From positions 13,849-77,848 of the forward strand of contig MU277762.1 of assembly GCA_022385805.1 (NCBI GenBank): a stretch of DNA of 64,000 nucleotides, read 5' to 3'. A program made the position numbers and the translations under genes. This document shows, piece by piece, positions 33,856 to 44,762 of the stretch (positions are counted from its first letter, which is position 1; each line of letters opens with the position of its first letter). This DNA comes from Pilatotrama ljubarskyi. Taxonomy: Eukaryota > Basidiomycota > Agaricomycetes > Polyporales > Polyporaceae. The notes below the pieces were generated by a model. That model saw only the letters and a list, made by a program, of their open reading frames with translations, was not told the DNA's origin and did no database searches.

Positions 33856-34552
33856 CTACTCCTCGTCCACAAAGACAAACCCCTCCCTCCTGGCCCGCTG
33901 TCTCGCTTCATCTCCCTCTGGAACAGGCAGCTCATCCCGCACATCTCTCACCGCCTGCTCGAAATCGAACGCCTTGCCTCTGTCGAACCCCTTGCTGATG
34001 CGACTCTTCTCTCTCAAAATTGCGATGAGCAGCGACGCTTGGCCGCGAGTCAGGCCCGCCATCTCGCTCTTCAGATGCGACGCCCCTACGAAGAAAGCGA
34101 GCTCGCTCAACCAGACCATCTGCATCTCCGTCGGCGGAGCGTGGCAATACCTCCACTCCCGCGGGTGCGGTGGCGGGTTGCCCTAGACGTTCCGTACTCA
34201 TCAGCGTTTGCAAACGCGCAACCACGACGCCGCTCACCGCATTGGGGTCTCGTCCCAGGGAAGCCAAATATGCCTTCGTCGGCGGTAGCTCGTCCCGCAT
34301 CATCGCAATCAGGTTTTAGGCCTCCGCCTTCGTAACGTTCTGACCATTGCTGTCTGGCTGCGAGAGGAAGGGGATCTCGATCCCAAAACGTCGACTCTGC
34401 CTCCACGACGTGTCCTCTTGTTTCTCGGTCATCGGCTCTGGGAGCACGCCAACGGCAGATAAGCAATGACCACGCTTCTCTGCAGTCTAAACAAGCTACT
34501 CACCGCCACCAGTAGCCCACTCTTCCGGGGGCCTCAGCGGGATGAACTCCAT
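33856..34552 (-). pseudogene. Two-module DUF3072-like protein, array copy B (nonsense codon)
   Basis: Exons 34552-34504, 34437-34238 and 34182-33856 match the intact paralogues in length, phase and intron position. Exon 1 reads MEFIPLRPPEEWATGG. Module 1 begins EPMTEKQED and reaches NVTKAEA, where the next codon is TAA (34318-34316) in place of the Ser seen in the paralogues (one base change from TCA); the frame then goes on NLIAMMRDELPPTKAYLASL. Module 2 is intact: PPTEMQMVWLSELAFF...MAGLTRGQASLLIAIL. It ends FVFVDEE. With one nonsense mutation and otherwise clean splice sites this is a recent loss, an allele-level null, or a sequencing error. Confidence 0.7.
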
Positions 34553-35024
34553 GGAGCGGACCGCAGACGGTGAGTCGGTTTATGCGACAATGGTAGAGCG
34601 GGGATTTCGAGGCGATTCGGGGCGAAACGCGCACCGGATGTTCCTGTGCGGCGGAATACTTATGCACCGCTGCTCAGGGCCCCTGATACGCACCAGTGAG
34701 CCTCCTCTTTTCACTCTCGACAATGCGACGGCAATCGCGGCAAGTTGGGACTGACCTGCCTAGTAGTTCTGGCCCTGATGTTTTCAGACTAGCCAGCAGG
34801 ATCCTCCATACCCCGGAGCACAGCGTCGCCTTCTAGCTGTTTGCGTCTCCTGAGTCCTGAAGATCGACGCTCATTCTCCTTGGACTGGACGGAGGTTGCA
34901 CGCAGTAATCGTGCCTGCCTCACAGTTAACAACGATCTCAGCTCGTACACGCCGTTTTATAAAGTGCGTTTTTCAAGTCTTTCTGTTACATTCTGCGCGA
35001 ACCCTTGGCCTTCCGACGGCGATA
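34553..35024. other. Spacer between array copies B and A
   Basis: 472 bp, no gene seen; promoter region of copy B. Confidence 0.5.
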
Positions 35025-35699
35025 CTACGACCCGGTAGGCAGCTCGGCCCGGACAGCCTCAACCGCATCCTCGAATGAAGCCTGCCTCTTCTCTGGCGAC
35101 AGCGCGTATCCTCCCTCCTCCCTCAGCTTCAAGAGCGCTGTGATCAGCAGAGAGGCTTGACCACGGGTAAGCGTCCTCAGTGTGTCCCTGATCGTCTCGT
35201 CCGGGACGCTCAGCCGGGTGATCAGGTCGGCCAACCAAGTCGTCTGTTTCTCGGTAGGATCTTCGTTCCGCGTACTCCAGGTGCGCGGATGCGGAAACTC
35301 CTTCTGCGAATTCAAGTGTGCGTCTTACTACTTAGGACTAGGTGCATTCCGTGCGACCAGAACAGCGTACCGGGGGAGGGTTGTTTCCCAGTTCCTCGAT
35401 TTCCTCTTGTCTAGGAAGCGCGCCCAGCAGCAGTGCAGTGATCAGCTTGCTCGCCTCCGCCTTGCTGAGCCTTCTTCCGCCCTCGCCGTTCTCCTGCGTG
35501 AACATGGCGATGTCGAGACCGCAATCTTCAGCCAGGCTGGTGAGTGTCTTCGTCTGCGCTTGAGTCATGTAGTCTAATGACCGCCGATAAGTCTACGCGC
35601 CACATACTGTAGCTGCTGGGCGATCTAGCACGCACCTCTCCCGGTAGCCCATTCCGTCCGTGGCCACCAGGGAATTATGAGGTCGTGGAGTGTAGCCAT
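35025..35699 (-). CDS. Two-module DUF3072-like protein, array copy A (181 aa)
   Basis: Model: exons 35699-35636, 35573-35371 and 35303-35025. Exon 1 is MATLHDLIIPWWPRTEWATG. Module 1 is MTQAQTKTLTSLAEDCG...RRLSKAEASKLITALLLG and module 2 is DPTEKQTTWLADLITRL...LRTLTRGQASLLITALLKL. Each follows the pattern T-x-x-Q...(15-35)...L-(T/S)-(K/R)-x-(E/Q)-A-S-x-L-I-x-x-L. That pattern resembles the short DUF3072 domain known mainly as a stand-alone bacterial protein of ~60 residues (from memory, unchecked). No signal peptide or membrane helix is seen. Function is unknown. A phase-1 intron before module 1 and a phase-0 intron between the modules are shared with the paralogues. Confidence 0.72.
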
Positions 35700-36287
35700 C
35701 GCGGCCAGGGGTCGACAAACGGTGAGCGCAGATGGAGGTATCGCAGGAACGCGCACCTACCACGAGGGAGCGTCAGGGCAACTGGAGGCGGTGTGAGATA
35801 GTTCAATCCCGAAGACCACGGGCCGGGACGACTCGGGGACGTCATACGTTTCCCGCAGCGTCACCCATCGTTCGCGCATAGCTCATGGTTTGACGGGCTG
35901 TCAAGTTCAACATATGTGACAGCTCAACTACCGAGGTCGAGGGGCGCTCTACCTCCTACAGCTGCTGATATCCATGCCGACGCTCTGCTGCTTCAAGCTA
36001 TCGTGCTCTCTACGAAGTTCATTGTAGTAGGAGTGTCCGGTGGGTCGCGAAGCTTCACTACTTGCGCGGTTGCTTGGCTGGCAGCTCACTGGACGTCTAC
36101 GCCGTGTGCCTGTGGCTTGACGGGGGTGGGTACATTACGGAACCCCCTGACAACCCTCGCCTCACAAAATCCCTCTGAGACATCTGCCCTTGGCAGAGCG
36201 AACCATGACACGCAACTAGTCATGCAGACATCGTACACGTCAAGCCCACCATGAACGACCCCTTGCCTGCGATTCTCCCGTCCCAGC
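35700..36287. other. Spacer between array copies A and C
   Basis: 588 bp, no gene seen; promoter region of copy A. Confidence 0.5.
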
Positions 36288-37096
36288 CTACTTCTCCACC
36301 TTCATCGCCTGCTCCTCCTTGAGGACCGCTACGAAATCGTCCTCGAGCTCCTCATCGAATAGCTTCTTCGGCGCGCCAACGGCAAAACCATCTTCTCCAG
36401 CCTGGGTGTCTTCCTCGGCCTTCGATTCGTCCTCGTCGGGCCCGTCCTCGTCCATGACCGGCGACGGGAGCTCCGCCTGCACCTGTTCGAGCGAGAGCTC
36501 AAAGAGCAGTTGTCCGTCCACCGCCGATAGGTAGAACTTCTGCATCTTCCTCAGGTTCTCGATGAGGAGCGACGCCTGGCCAAAGGTGATGCCGGTCAAG
36601 TGCTGCTGCATGACGTTTTGCGAAATATGCATCTTGGTGATCAGGACGTGCAGCCACGCCAGTTGCATGTCTCTCGGCGGTTCGTTGCAATGCAGCCAAA
36701 GACTGGGATGCGGCGGCAGCTCGTACTGATGCAAGCTCATCAACCCTTGCGTCCAAGGAAATACAGCAGATCGTCAACGACTGACCGACTCCGTGCTCTG
36801 ACCCAAGGAGACCACGTACGCGTCGCTCGGGATCAAGCCGTCCTCGAACATGCCGATGAGAATCGAGGCCTCCGCCTTCGTCACCCGCTGCGTGTTCATC
36901 GCGAGACGCCTGTAGCCGACGAACGGAATGCCAACACCGGTGCCTCTATGGAAGTACCACAGCTTTCCCCACTGCGAGTCCGTCATGGGCTCTGCATGAC
37001 CAAGACAGTGTTAGAGACCCATTGCAGCATACGAGACAGACGCTGACCGCCGCCCGTTGCCCAATACTGAGGTGGGCGAATCAGGAGCAATGACAT
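36288..37096 (-). CDS. Two-module DUF3072-like protein, array copy C (230 aa)
   Basis: Model: exons 37096-37048, 36991-36786 and 36725-36288. Exon 1 is MSLLLIRPPQYWATGG. Module 1 is EPMTDSQWGKLWYFHRGTG...RVTKAEASILIGMFEDG and module 2 is PPRDMQLAWLHVLITKM...TGITFGQASLLIENLRKM. It is longer than copies A and B because of an acidic tail (MDEDGPDEDESKAEEDTQAG) ending in a charged helix, KEEQAMKVEK. The second acceptor was chosen at CATCAG to keep phase 0 as in the paralogues; reading from a TTG just upstream would add five residues. No homologous function is known to me. An adaptor or nucleic-acid-associated role would be guesswork. Confidence 0.72.
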
Positions 37097-37841
37097 CCGG
37101 ACAGACTTGCTCGATGGGGCGGTCGGGATGATCGTGAGGTTCGGTGAGTGCACAGTGGGTGCGGTCGAGCGTGTACTGACGAACAGGTTGTCTGCAGCGC
37201 GGTCAGTATAAGAGAGCAGAGCTGGACGGACATCCCTATTTTCCTTGGGACGCGCCGCCTCCTATGATCCCTTGCAGTGTCTCCTCTCGGGGCCAGACCC
37301 AGACTCCAGAGTCGTTCCCCCGGCCGCACTACCCCTGTAGTGTCCTAGGTAGGGACTCGCAATCAACTACCTAGCGGGTTTCCGACGTTGCTCTCATGAG
37401 TCTGCCGCCTAGCCACACTTGGAGCTTGCCTACTCAACTGGTCACCGCTCGAGGTCTAAACGTTCACCTACCTAATATGAAGAAAGCGCTCGTATACCCC
37501 TGTCCTCGACCTCAGAGGAAGACGATGACTGTCCTAGGTTCCGATCAATTCTACAAAGGACACGAACTACTTGATACGCGAAGGACGTTAGGGTCGGCAG
37601 ATGGACGTTCAGCATAAGGCTTGAATACACAGAGACTGTGGTACTGTTCGACCAGCAGAGCAAAGAGTTTAGCCGTGTCCTATACGAAGCGGCGCGCGAC
37701 CCGGCAGGCTCCGGATGCTGTGTTGGCAGTCCGCATATGGTAACTTCTTAAACCTATCCTCCGTCCATCCTCTCCCCCTCCGCGTGCTGATTTTCATCAT
37801 TCCGGAGGAACACAGGCTGGGAAAAATCTAGGAAAAAAGGA
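37097..37841. other. Intergenic, no gene seen
   Basis: 745 bp between array copy C and tRNA-Arg. Nothing was recognised. Confidence 0.5.
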
Positions 37842-37952
37842 TGACCACCGCAGGACTCGAACCTGCAACCTTTTGGTGACAGATCACGTGATCTTTCGGC
37901 AATAGCCGTCCGGCGATCGAAGCCAAACGCGCTACCATTGCGCCAGGTAGCC
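37842..37952 (-). tRNA. tRNA-Arg (anticodon TCG) with a 39-nt intron
   Basis: The minus strand gives acceptor stem GGCTACC/GGTGGTC (two G-U pairs), D stem GCGC/GCGC around AATGGTA, and anticodon stem TTTGG/CCAAA with loop C-T-T-C-G-A. The variable loop is AGGTT and the T arm GCAGGTTCGAGTCCTGC. Mature length is 72 nt after removing about 39 nt inserted after position 37. The anticodon is TCG. The A and B boxes are intact. Confidence 0.88.
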
Positions 37953-38793
37953 ATGCTATACTGCCAAGTGTATAATATTGACGGTTCATCATATACAATG
38001 AACCATATCTTCTCTTCTCCAACGCTCGACGATAGCGCTTGATGCCGCTGGCACGCTGAGGTGTGCTCTGGACCCTTCTGAACCGCAGAAATCGAAGGAA
38101 AGCAAGGGAAAGAACGGCGCAGCTTTACCTAGACCACGGGATGGGCGTCCTGCTTCGGAATACTGTCCATCTTCCTGCAGCTTCCTTCACTGAGCAGGGG
38201 TATTCGTGTCGCTTAAGCTAGTTGGCCGCGGCTTAAGTGGACCTGCAAGCAACACGTTCTTATGTTACATTGCCTGGGCCAACATCAGTACGTCCCTTTC
38301 TCATAGTCCACAAGCTGAGCCTCTCTACAGCTCAGCCTTGCACATAGAAAGCACTCAGCCTGAGCCTTCAGGATGTGTGCCTGCTTATCTCGATCCAGAG
38401 AGTGGGGTAGTGCAGCCCGTGTGGCTTGCAATACGGAACGGATGCCTTCGTGTCCTGGTTGTAAGGCGTTCGCTGTGGGCAGTCAGTCAATCACCCGTGG
38501 AAATCGTCGCAAGCACACAGTAACGGGGAGGACGGACCGCTCCTCGCCCGGTGATCGACGTTTATTTCGTCCATCCGAGTCAATGCGTTCACACCACCAT
38601 GACTCGATGCTGAGGCGTCATGCTGACCTATGTATGTGAGAAACTGGAGAGCCAAGACCGCAGAACGTGAGACTCGGGCTATCGCTCATCGGGAACTCCC
38701 AACCCCATCCCTGCGCAGTGAAGGTTAGCCTGCTCAAAGCCTTGGAATCGTGCTAACACGTCCGGTAGCTGAAGATCTAGAATCTGTACAAGC
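37953..38793. other. Intergenic, no gene seen
   Basis: 841 bp upstream of the aminotransferase gene. No coding sequence or repeat was recognised. Confidence 0.5.
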
Positions 38794-40528
38794 ATGGACG
38801 CTGCGTCGTTCATAGATCTAACCCATCATCTGTCTCCCGAGACATTAGCACGCCGGACGAATCCACTCAAGGATATCATCCGCATATCTATGGAGAACCC
38901 GCATCTTGTGTCACTGGCGAACGGTACGACATATCGATTACACAGTAGAAGCAGAAATGCGGCTCGCTAATGCCTCTCCTTCCTAGGTGATCCTCACCAT
39001 ACCCTCTACCCGATCCGTCGCATAGACTATGAGGTGGCCTCCGTGGCTCCCGAGGACCCAGTGGCCGACTGGAGATCGCTAGGCAACGCCGCTCCTACAC
39101 AAGTCTTGAGCACCTCGCAGGACGAAGACTCCGACCGTCTCCTCAAATCGTCACTCCAGTATGGACACGGTGCCGGCCTCGCGGATGCCCTCAAGACAGT
39201 CACCGAGATCAACAACGCTTACCACCGTGCCCCCTACCACGTTCCGACCATGACCCTCGGTAACGCGGATGCGATCACCAAGTGCTTCCGTATGCTCGGC
39301 GCGCCAGGAGATTACTTCTTGGCGGATGAGTTCACGTTCGCCCCGATGCCTATCGCGGCCGAAGCGCACGGTGTGAAGTGGATCCCTGTGAAGATCGACT
39401 CCGGGGGCATCGTCCCAGAAGAGCTCGAGCGTATATTGGCGACATGGAACCCCGAACGCGGACGTCGGCCTCACGTCCTATATTCTGTTCCGTGAGTACC
39501 TCAACTCGAGGGAGTACCCCACGTCTGACTTGCATTCAGGTGTGGTCAGAACCCAACAGGGTCGACGTTGAGCGCCGCAAGAAGAAGGCAGATATACGAC
39601 ATTGCTCGACGCTACGACCTGGTCATCATCGAAGATGGTAGGTCCTTCCGGTGCTTGCAAGGAAAACCCACATCAAACTCCCTCAGACCCGTACTACTTC
39701 CTGCAGTACGACAAGCCCATTTCAGAGTTTCCCGAATCGTTCCTATCCATGGACGTCGACGGCCGAGTCGTCCGCATCGACAGGTAAGACCTCCCCATCA
39801 CAACACATTGCATCGATCCTCACGCGTCTGGGCCTCTCGCTCGTAGCTTCAGCAAGATCATGGCCCCAGGGATGCGCCTCGGCTGGATCACCAGCAGCCC
39901 CTCCTTCCGCACGCACCTCGTCAAATACACCGACCTCTCCACGCAGCACCCGCACGGCTTCGGCCAGGTCCTCATCACCGCCCTGCTCGGCCCGCACGGC
40001 TGGCAGCTCGCCGGCTTCGACAAGTGGGTGCGCAGCCTGCGCGCGGACTACCAGCGCCGGCGCGACTTCTTCCTCGCGCTGTTCGAGCGCGAGGTCGCGA
40101 GCACCGGCCTCGCGAACACGTACGTCCCAGAGGCGGGCATGTTCGTCTGGATCCGGGTCCACGTCGACAAACACCCGCGATTCAAGTCTGGCCTCGCGCA
40201 GGAGTCCGCGAGCGGCGCCGTCGCGCGGACGAACACTTCGGCCTTGATGACGGAGCTTTTCGAAGCGTGCGTCGCGGGCGGACTCGTCATCTGCCCCTCG
40301 TCCGTGTTTATGCTGCGCGCCGACCCGCGCTACGACGATGTCTCCTCCCCCATTGACGACGTGAGTGGACCTGAGCAGCTACTGCGGCGATGTCTTACAT
40401 GCATGACGCAGCGCTCCAACTATCTCAGAGCGACCTTCGCGGGCTCCGAGGGAACCATGGCGGCTGGCATCCCAATTCTCGGGCGGGTGCTGAAGGAATT
40501 CTTCGCCACGCCCACTCAGGATGGATGA
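38794..40528 (+). CDS. Aro8-type PLP aminotransferase
   Basis: Model: exons 38794-38923, 38987-39491, 39540-39637, 39687-39783, 39847-40360 and 40412-40528, 486 residues. It is a fold-type I aminotransferase of the Aro8/LysN group: SLANGDPHHTLYPI, SLQYGHGAGLADAL, VPCGQNPTGSTLS, IIEDDPYYFLQY, and the PLP lysine in RIDSFSKIMAPGMRLGW (Lys280). A C-terminal Arg for the substrate carboxylate is expected near AVARTNTSALMTELF or YLRATFAG; not resolved. Fungal members transaminate aromatic amino acids and 2-aminoadipate in the cytosol (Phe/Tyr metabolism, lysine synthesis, Ehrlich pathway). No targeting signal is evident. Complete and presumably functional. Confidence 0.93.
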
Positions 40529-40841
40529 ACGGCATCCGCAGCGCGCGAGCTGCAGCTGCTAGGATGGATACATACCGAAACGCACAGATCGAGAGAGATG
40601 TACAATTCTATAGACCAAACGGACATTAAGATGAACATGTTACATTACAGTCCGAATGCCCGATCGCGAGCTCATCCGCGGCTCCTGCACCAGCTTTCAT
40701 CAACTACACGCTATTGACTTCTGTCTACTTCCCTATGAATAACTTACTCATACGTGGACGACGCATAGATGTCGTACGCGGGTATCGAAGACCAACCCCC
40801 GGATATCCAAAATGTGGAGGCCGCCGCCCAGGCGCGAAGCG
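40529..40841. other. Short convergent intergenic region
   Basis: 313 bp between the converging aminotransferase and serine-rich genes, holding both 3' ends. No clear terminator was identified. Confidence 0.5.
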
Positions 40842-42302
40842 CTACCGACGGGTCGTGACGCTGCGCACGACCTGCTTCCACACACGACCGAGCGCATGCG
40901 TCCGCTTCGTCTTCACGCCGTCCCTGTTGCCCGCGCTCTCCGCCGCAGACAACTCAGGAGCAGTCGCAGAACGCGCGTGGACAGCTCGCACACACCCGTT
41001 CAGATCGACCACAGAAGTCGCCGCAGACGAGAATACAGACGGGATCGGGCTGGCCCCTGACCGCATCCACGGCGCGAACGCCCCTCCATCCGCATCGCGC
41101 ACCTCCACCGCCAAGTCCCCCGCGCGTTCCTTGCCCTTCCCCTTATACGACGGCACAGGCACAGCGAGCACGCCCATCTCATCCACCTCCGTCGCCGTCC
41201 CGAGCGAGACGTCGCTCGCGGACGGCCCGAAACTCATCGTCAGGCTCGGCGTGTCGCAGTCCATCGAGAGGCCGGACGCGGCGGAGGCGAGGGATGCGCG
41301 GGATGACGCGCGCGAGCGGAAGCGCTGCTGGCTCGCAGGGGCGGAGTTCGGCGGCGGGAGCGGGGACGAGAGCGAGACCATGGACGAGGTACTCGTGCAC
41401 GACGGCGTGCGCGCGGGCATGGGAGGAGGCAGGAGCGTGTCGAACGAGCGCGTCTTGCTCGCGAGCGACGACGCGGTGGAGCGACGCCTCGCTTCGCGCG
41501 CCGAGACCGGCAGGACCACGCCCTCCGCTTTCAAGCCTAGTCGAGAGAAGCGTGGTGCGGCCGACTGCGTGAGCCAGTTCTCTTCGGGGCTGCGCGAGGT
41601 GGAGGGCGGCGGGCGGAAGGACGCGCGCCGCGGATCGCTGTCTTTTCTCACGGAGCTCGTCGCGGAAGTCGCAGAGCGGGCGCTAGGGGTGGGAGAGGTA
41701 GGCCGGGACGGCTTGGGGCTCGCGCGGGTCGCGTGCGATGATGAGGAGGAAGATGCATGTGCGTTGAAAGGAGGTCGAGCCCGAGTGGGCATGTGCACCC
41801 ACGAGGGGACGGGAGGCACTGGCGGCGGAGCATCATGCGATGTGGTGGACTTCGTGCGCCTCCGCGCCGGAGGCGCAGGCGCCGTCGGAGACGAAGGCTC
41901 GGATACCGACTCTCCTTGGGATGCGGGGAAGTTCAGCTTCGAGAAGACGGCTGCCAACGTACGCCTGCGCTGCTTCTTGGTTTCGATGGCGGACACCGAG
42001 CGTGACTCCCCTGGCGCAGTAGTGGAGAACTCAGGCAAGGGCGAGAGGTGTTTGATACCGCCGCCCGGAGTAGGAGGCGCACTCGCGGCTCCAGCGAGTG
42101 CATCGACGGTGAGAACAGCGATAGAGGGGCCAGCAAGCGGAGACGAGCGCAGCGGCCGAGAGAGGCGGGAGGGCGACAATGAATTGACGGTCGTCGAGTG
42201 ACTACGTGAGGCGATGGAAGGCCGTGCAGGGATCGTGAGCCTGTGGTCTGCAGAAGACCGGTGGGGAAGTGAAGGAGTGACAGAGGAAGGAGCGACGGGC
42301 AT
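40842..42302 (-). CDS. Serine/proline-rich hypothetical protein (486 aa)
   Basis: Uninterrupted minus-strand frame; the start chosen is MPVAPSSVTPSLPHRS at 42302. The frame is open for another 170 codons upstream, but that text lacks the same composition and is probably untranslated. The protein is Ser/Pro/Ala-rich and likely disordered, with basic patches (KKQRRRTLAAVFSKL, ARRRTKSTTS) and SYKGKGKERAGD, a motif style common in mushroom proteins. The C-terminus is basic: ALGRVWKQVVRSVTTRR. Many SP and RS sites suggest phosphorylation. The antisense plus frame (40714-42201) is rejected as a shadow. No domain is recognised; it may be a regulatory or scaffolding protein. Confidence 0.62.
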   Translation of the reverse strand: MPVAPSSVTPSLPHRSSADHRLTIPARPSIASRSHSTTVNSLSPSRLSRPLRSSPLAGPSIAVLTVDALAGAASAPPTPGGGIKHLSPLPEFSTTAPGESRSVSAIETKKQRRRTLAAVFSKLNFPASQGESVSEPSSPTAPAPPARRRTKSTTSHDAPPPVPPVPSWVHMPTRARPPFNAHASSSSSSHATRASPKPSRPTSPTPSARSATSATSSVRKDSDPRRASFRPPPSTSRSPEENWLTQSAAPRFSRLGLKAEGVVLPVSAREARRRSTASSLASKTRSFDTLLPPPMPARTPSCTSTSSMVSLSSPLPPPNSAPASQQRFRSRASSRASLASAASGLSMDCDTPSLTMSFGPSASDVSLGTATEVDEMGVLAVPVPSYKGKGKERAGDLAVEVRDADGGAFAPWMRSGASPIPSVFSSAATSVVDLNGCVRAVHARSATAPELSAAESAGNRDGVKTKRTHALGRVWKQVVRSVTTRR

Positions 42303-44155
42303 GGATACACTAGGAGTGGACTGGAGGACGTATAGATGGTCAGTATGGTATGCAAGGAACTGGCAGAGCGAAGTAGAAGGAGAGACTGCGAAAGAGATGG
42401 AGGGCGGGTTCGAGGATGTCGCATAGGGCAGAGCGATGTGCGGGCTGATGATATGATGGGATGGGAATATCAAGCAGATGAGCCGCTTGACAGACGTCTG
42501 GTATGCACAGAATCTGTGGCAAATGAGCTGGACGAGAAGAGGACAGAGCTGCCTGGATCGATGCAGACGAGCAGCTATATCTTCTGCAGCCCGACATTCA
42601 ACACGAGCGAAATGCATGGCCGGGGGTGCTGATCCTGAAACCTGAAACCTGCATGGGCGGGGGATGAGACGGAAGGGATGGACGTGCACAGCATCATCTA
42701 GCTTCATATGTGGGCTGCGTCCCTGAGCAGTCTGAGTGCGCTCGCGTGCCTCGCCGACTACTGCAAGCGAGATGACCAGTCGCTTGTGCTCGCCGTTCAT
42801 TCCCCCCTGCTGCAAGTCTCTCCTCTGTCTGCAGTGGGAGAGACCACAACGATCGTTCCGGACCCGCTGAGGCGCAACGTTCCTCTAGCGCCCTCGACAG
42901 ATGAATCCCGCGCGGCCCCGACATTCGTACGCAGAATCTTTGGGCTTGGGAAGTCGCATCTTGCATACTTGCACTGGACCCGAGCGAGTGATGTGGCGAC
43001 CAGGGCCCAGATTGTATATAGAGGGACGCTCGATTTGCGAGAGGTGAAGGCTGGGTACTCACTTTGCGGTCGACCCTGTCCAGAGGCTTGGCGAGGACCT
43101 TCGGACGCGAGAGCACCTCCATAGTGTTGTCCGGAGCGAACGCTAGAATGGCACGAGACGACCGTCCGAGCGAAGGGGTCGAGGGGGGAGAGGTGGTGAG
43201 AAGCAAGGTGCGACGCGGAGAGGGACTTGTCGAGGGACGGCGGGAGGTTATGACCGTCTCTGGGTTTCGGCACGAGGCGTGGCGTCGATAAGGGGCGCTC
43301 TGAGCTGAGTCTGACGCACCGAGCGAGCCTTGGCGGGCGGCGGACGTGCCGTTCGGATAACTTGTGGTCGCACATCGTCCTCGGCATCCCTCCTTCTCTT
43401 CTTCACCTGCAGCTCCTTTCTCTGCATCTTCGCCACGATAGACCAGTCTACAGACATGCAGCTACACTACAGCGACACGGCCATTCCCCAGTCGGAGCAA
43501 TTGCAAGATGAGGTACGCGCCCGCCCGATCGCTCTGTCTAACTTCCGTTTGCCTCGGCCTCACTGTTTTTGACTGCCCTAGTCAAGTGTGATACACCCAT
43601 GCGTCATCTTACACAGCGTCTCTTCGTAAAAAACAACACTGGACCCCGACGGGCCGCTTGGCGGCGACTTGCAGCGGCGTACGAACACCCCTCACCCTCT
43701 CGTGATGCTCGCGCAGAGAACGCGACCGGGAAGCTCCATGGTCGTTATCAACGCACGCGGAGATGTTCGAACTAGCGAGGGTTCAAGTTGCTTCAGACGT
43801 CAGATAAGTCCTGTTCCTGCGACTAACCCACCTTGGACGTGCACGGTCAACGGGCTCCTTACGCCTCCTGTTCCTCGTCGTGCCGAAAATCAACGATACT
43901 TAGTTGACGAGGAATCACAATTTGGTCGTGCCGCCGGCCGGAATACGCATTACTGGATTGGCAGAATGCATCGTCATACATGATGGGCGCTTCGGTCCTC
44001 GGAAATCGCGATCGCTCCGTCGGGTAAGCGTCCCCTTTTCCCTGTATGCACTACTACTCCTGACAAATGACCACAAGACACTGACTGTAAAGGCTCATTC
44101 GTAGGCTCGTAAACCATCCGTCCGGACATTTGGAACCCCGCCAGCGAGGATGTCC
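42303..44155. other. Gene-poor stretch with only doubtful exon-like pieces
   Basis: No gene is supported. Two exon-like scraps were seen. On the minus strand, MEVLSRPKVLAKPLDRVDRK (about 43128-43069) is followed by a good gtgagt donor. On the plus strand, MQLHYSDTAIPQSEQLQDE (43457 on) is followed by gtacgc. Neither could be extended into a convincing protein. Confidence 0.35.
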
Positions 44156-44762
44156 GAACGGCTGGTCCAACTGGGCCGCCTTTTGGGGGGATGGCCGTAT
44201 TTGGTACCCCGTGTGAAAACACACTTAGCAAAATCTAGCGGCGGCCTCTTGCGCTCTTCCCTCTTCTCTCCGTCTCTCCACCTACTTCCGAGAGTCAGGT
44301 TCTGAATGGTGAGTCGGGTCTTCTATATACAGTGTGAGATAGCACTCTGACAAGATTTCGAGGTATATAGGTGACGTTCGCGTCAGGAGCAGCTTGCGCA
44401 ATGCTGCGAGAGCACACGAGAGGGCCTGCATTGTGCCCTCCCTGCGCGCGGCATAGACGCTCACCGAAGGGCGCTTCTGCGGGCGCTCTAGCGGGCGCTT
44501 CTCTCCACCCCCGAAGCAGCCCCACGGCCAAAATTTCGAATCCACACTCGCGCAAGTCCTTTATCGCCAGAATGACCAGAAAACCTGGTATAGTACTACT
44601 GAGAGAACCAGGCTTGAGCTTCTTGTGGGGAGGTGCAGATGTGTCTATGTATAGCAGAGAGTTTTCAGAATGGACGCAACACAATTTTTCTAAGTGTGTT
44701 TTCACACGGGGTACCAAATCCGGCCACCCCCCCAAAAGGTGGCCCAGTTGGACCAGTCGTTA
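44156..44762. mobile_element. MITE-like element with 73-bp inverted repeats
   Basis: Positions 44156-44228 and 44690-44762 are inverted copies with about 5 mismatches in 73. They share GGTCCAACTGGGCC, GGTACCCCGTGTGAAAACAC and CACTTAG. The 461-bp interior has no coding sequence I recognise, as expected for a non-autonomous element. Clear target-site duplications were not found, so the true ends may lie slightly outside or inside. Alternatively, two short repeats of one family sit in opposite orientation. Confidence 0.68.

Noticed and set aside
40714..42201. A 495-codon plus-strand frame
   Set aside because: It is antisense to the serine-rich minus-strand gene. The minus product has natural fungal features (KGKGKER, basic clusters, a good ATG), whereas this translation has none; long antisense frames are common in GC-rich coding DNA.
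42694..43206. A minus-strand exon-like piece ending in a good gtgagt donor
   Set aside because: I could not find an acceptor that continues it into a coherent protein. It might be a 5' exon of the serine-rich gene, but that would need an unusually long intron.
43457..43620. A possible two-exon micro-gene starting MQLHYSDTAIP
   Set aside because: After the putative intron the frame stops within 16 codons and nothing supports translation.
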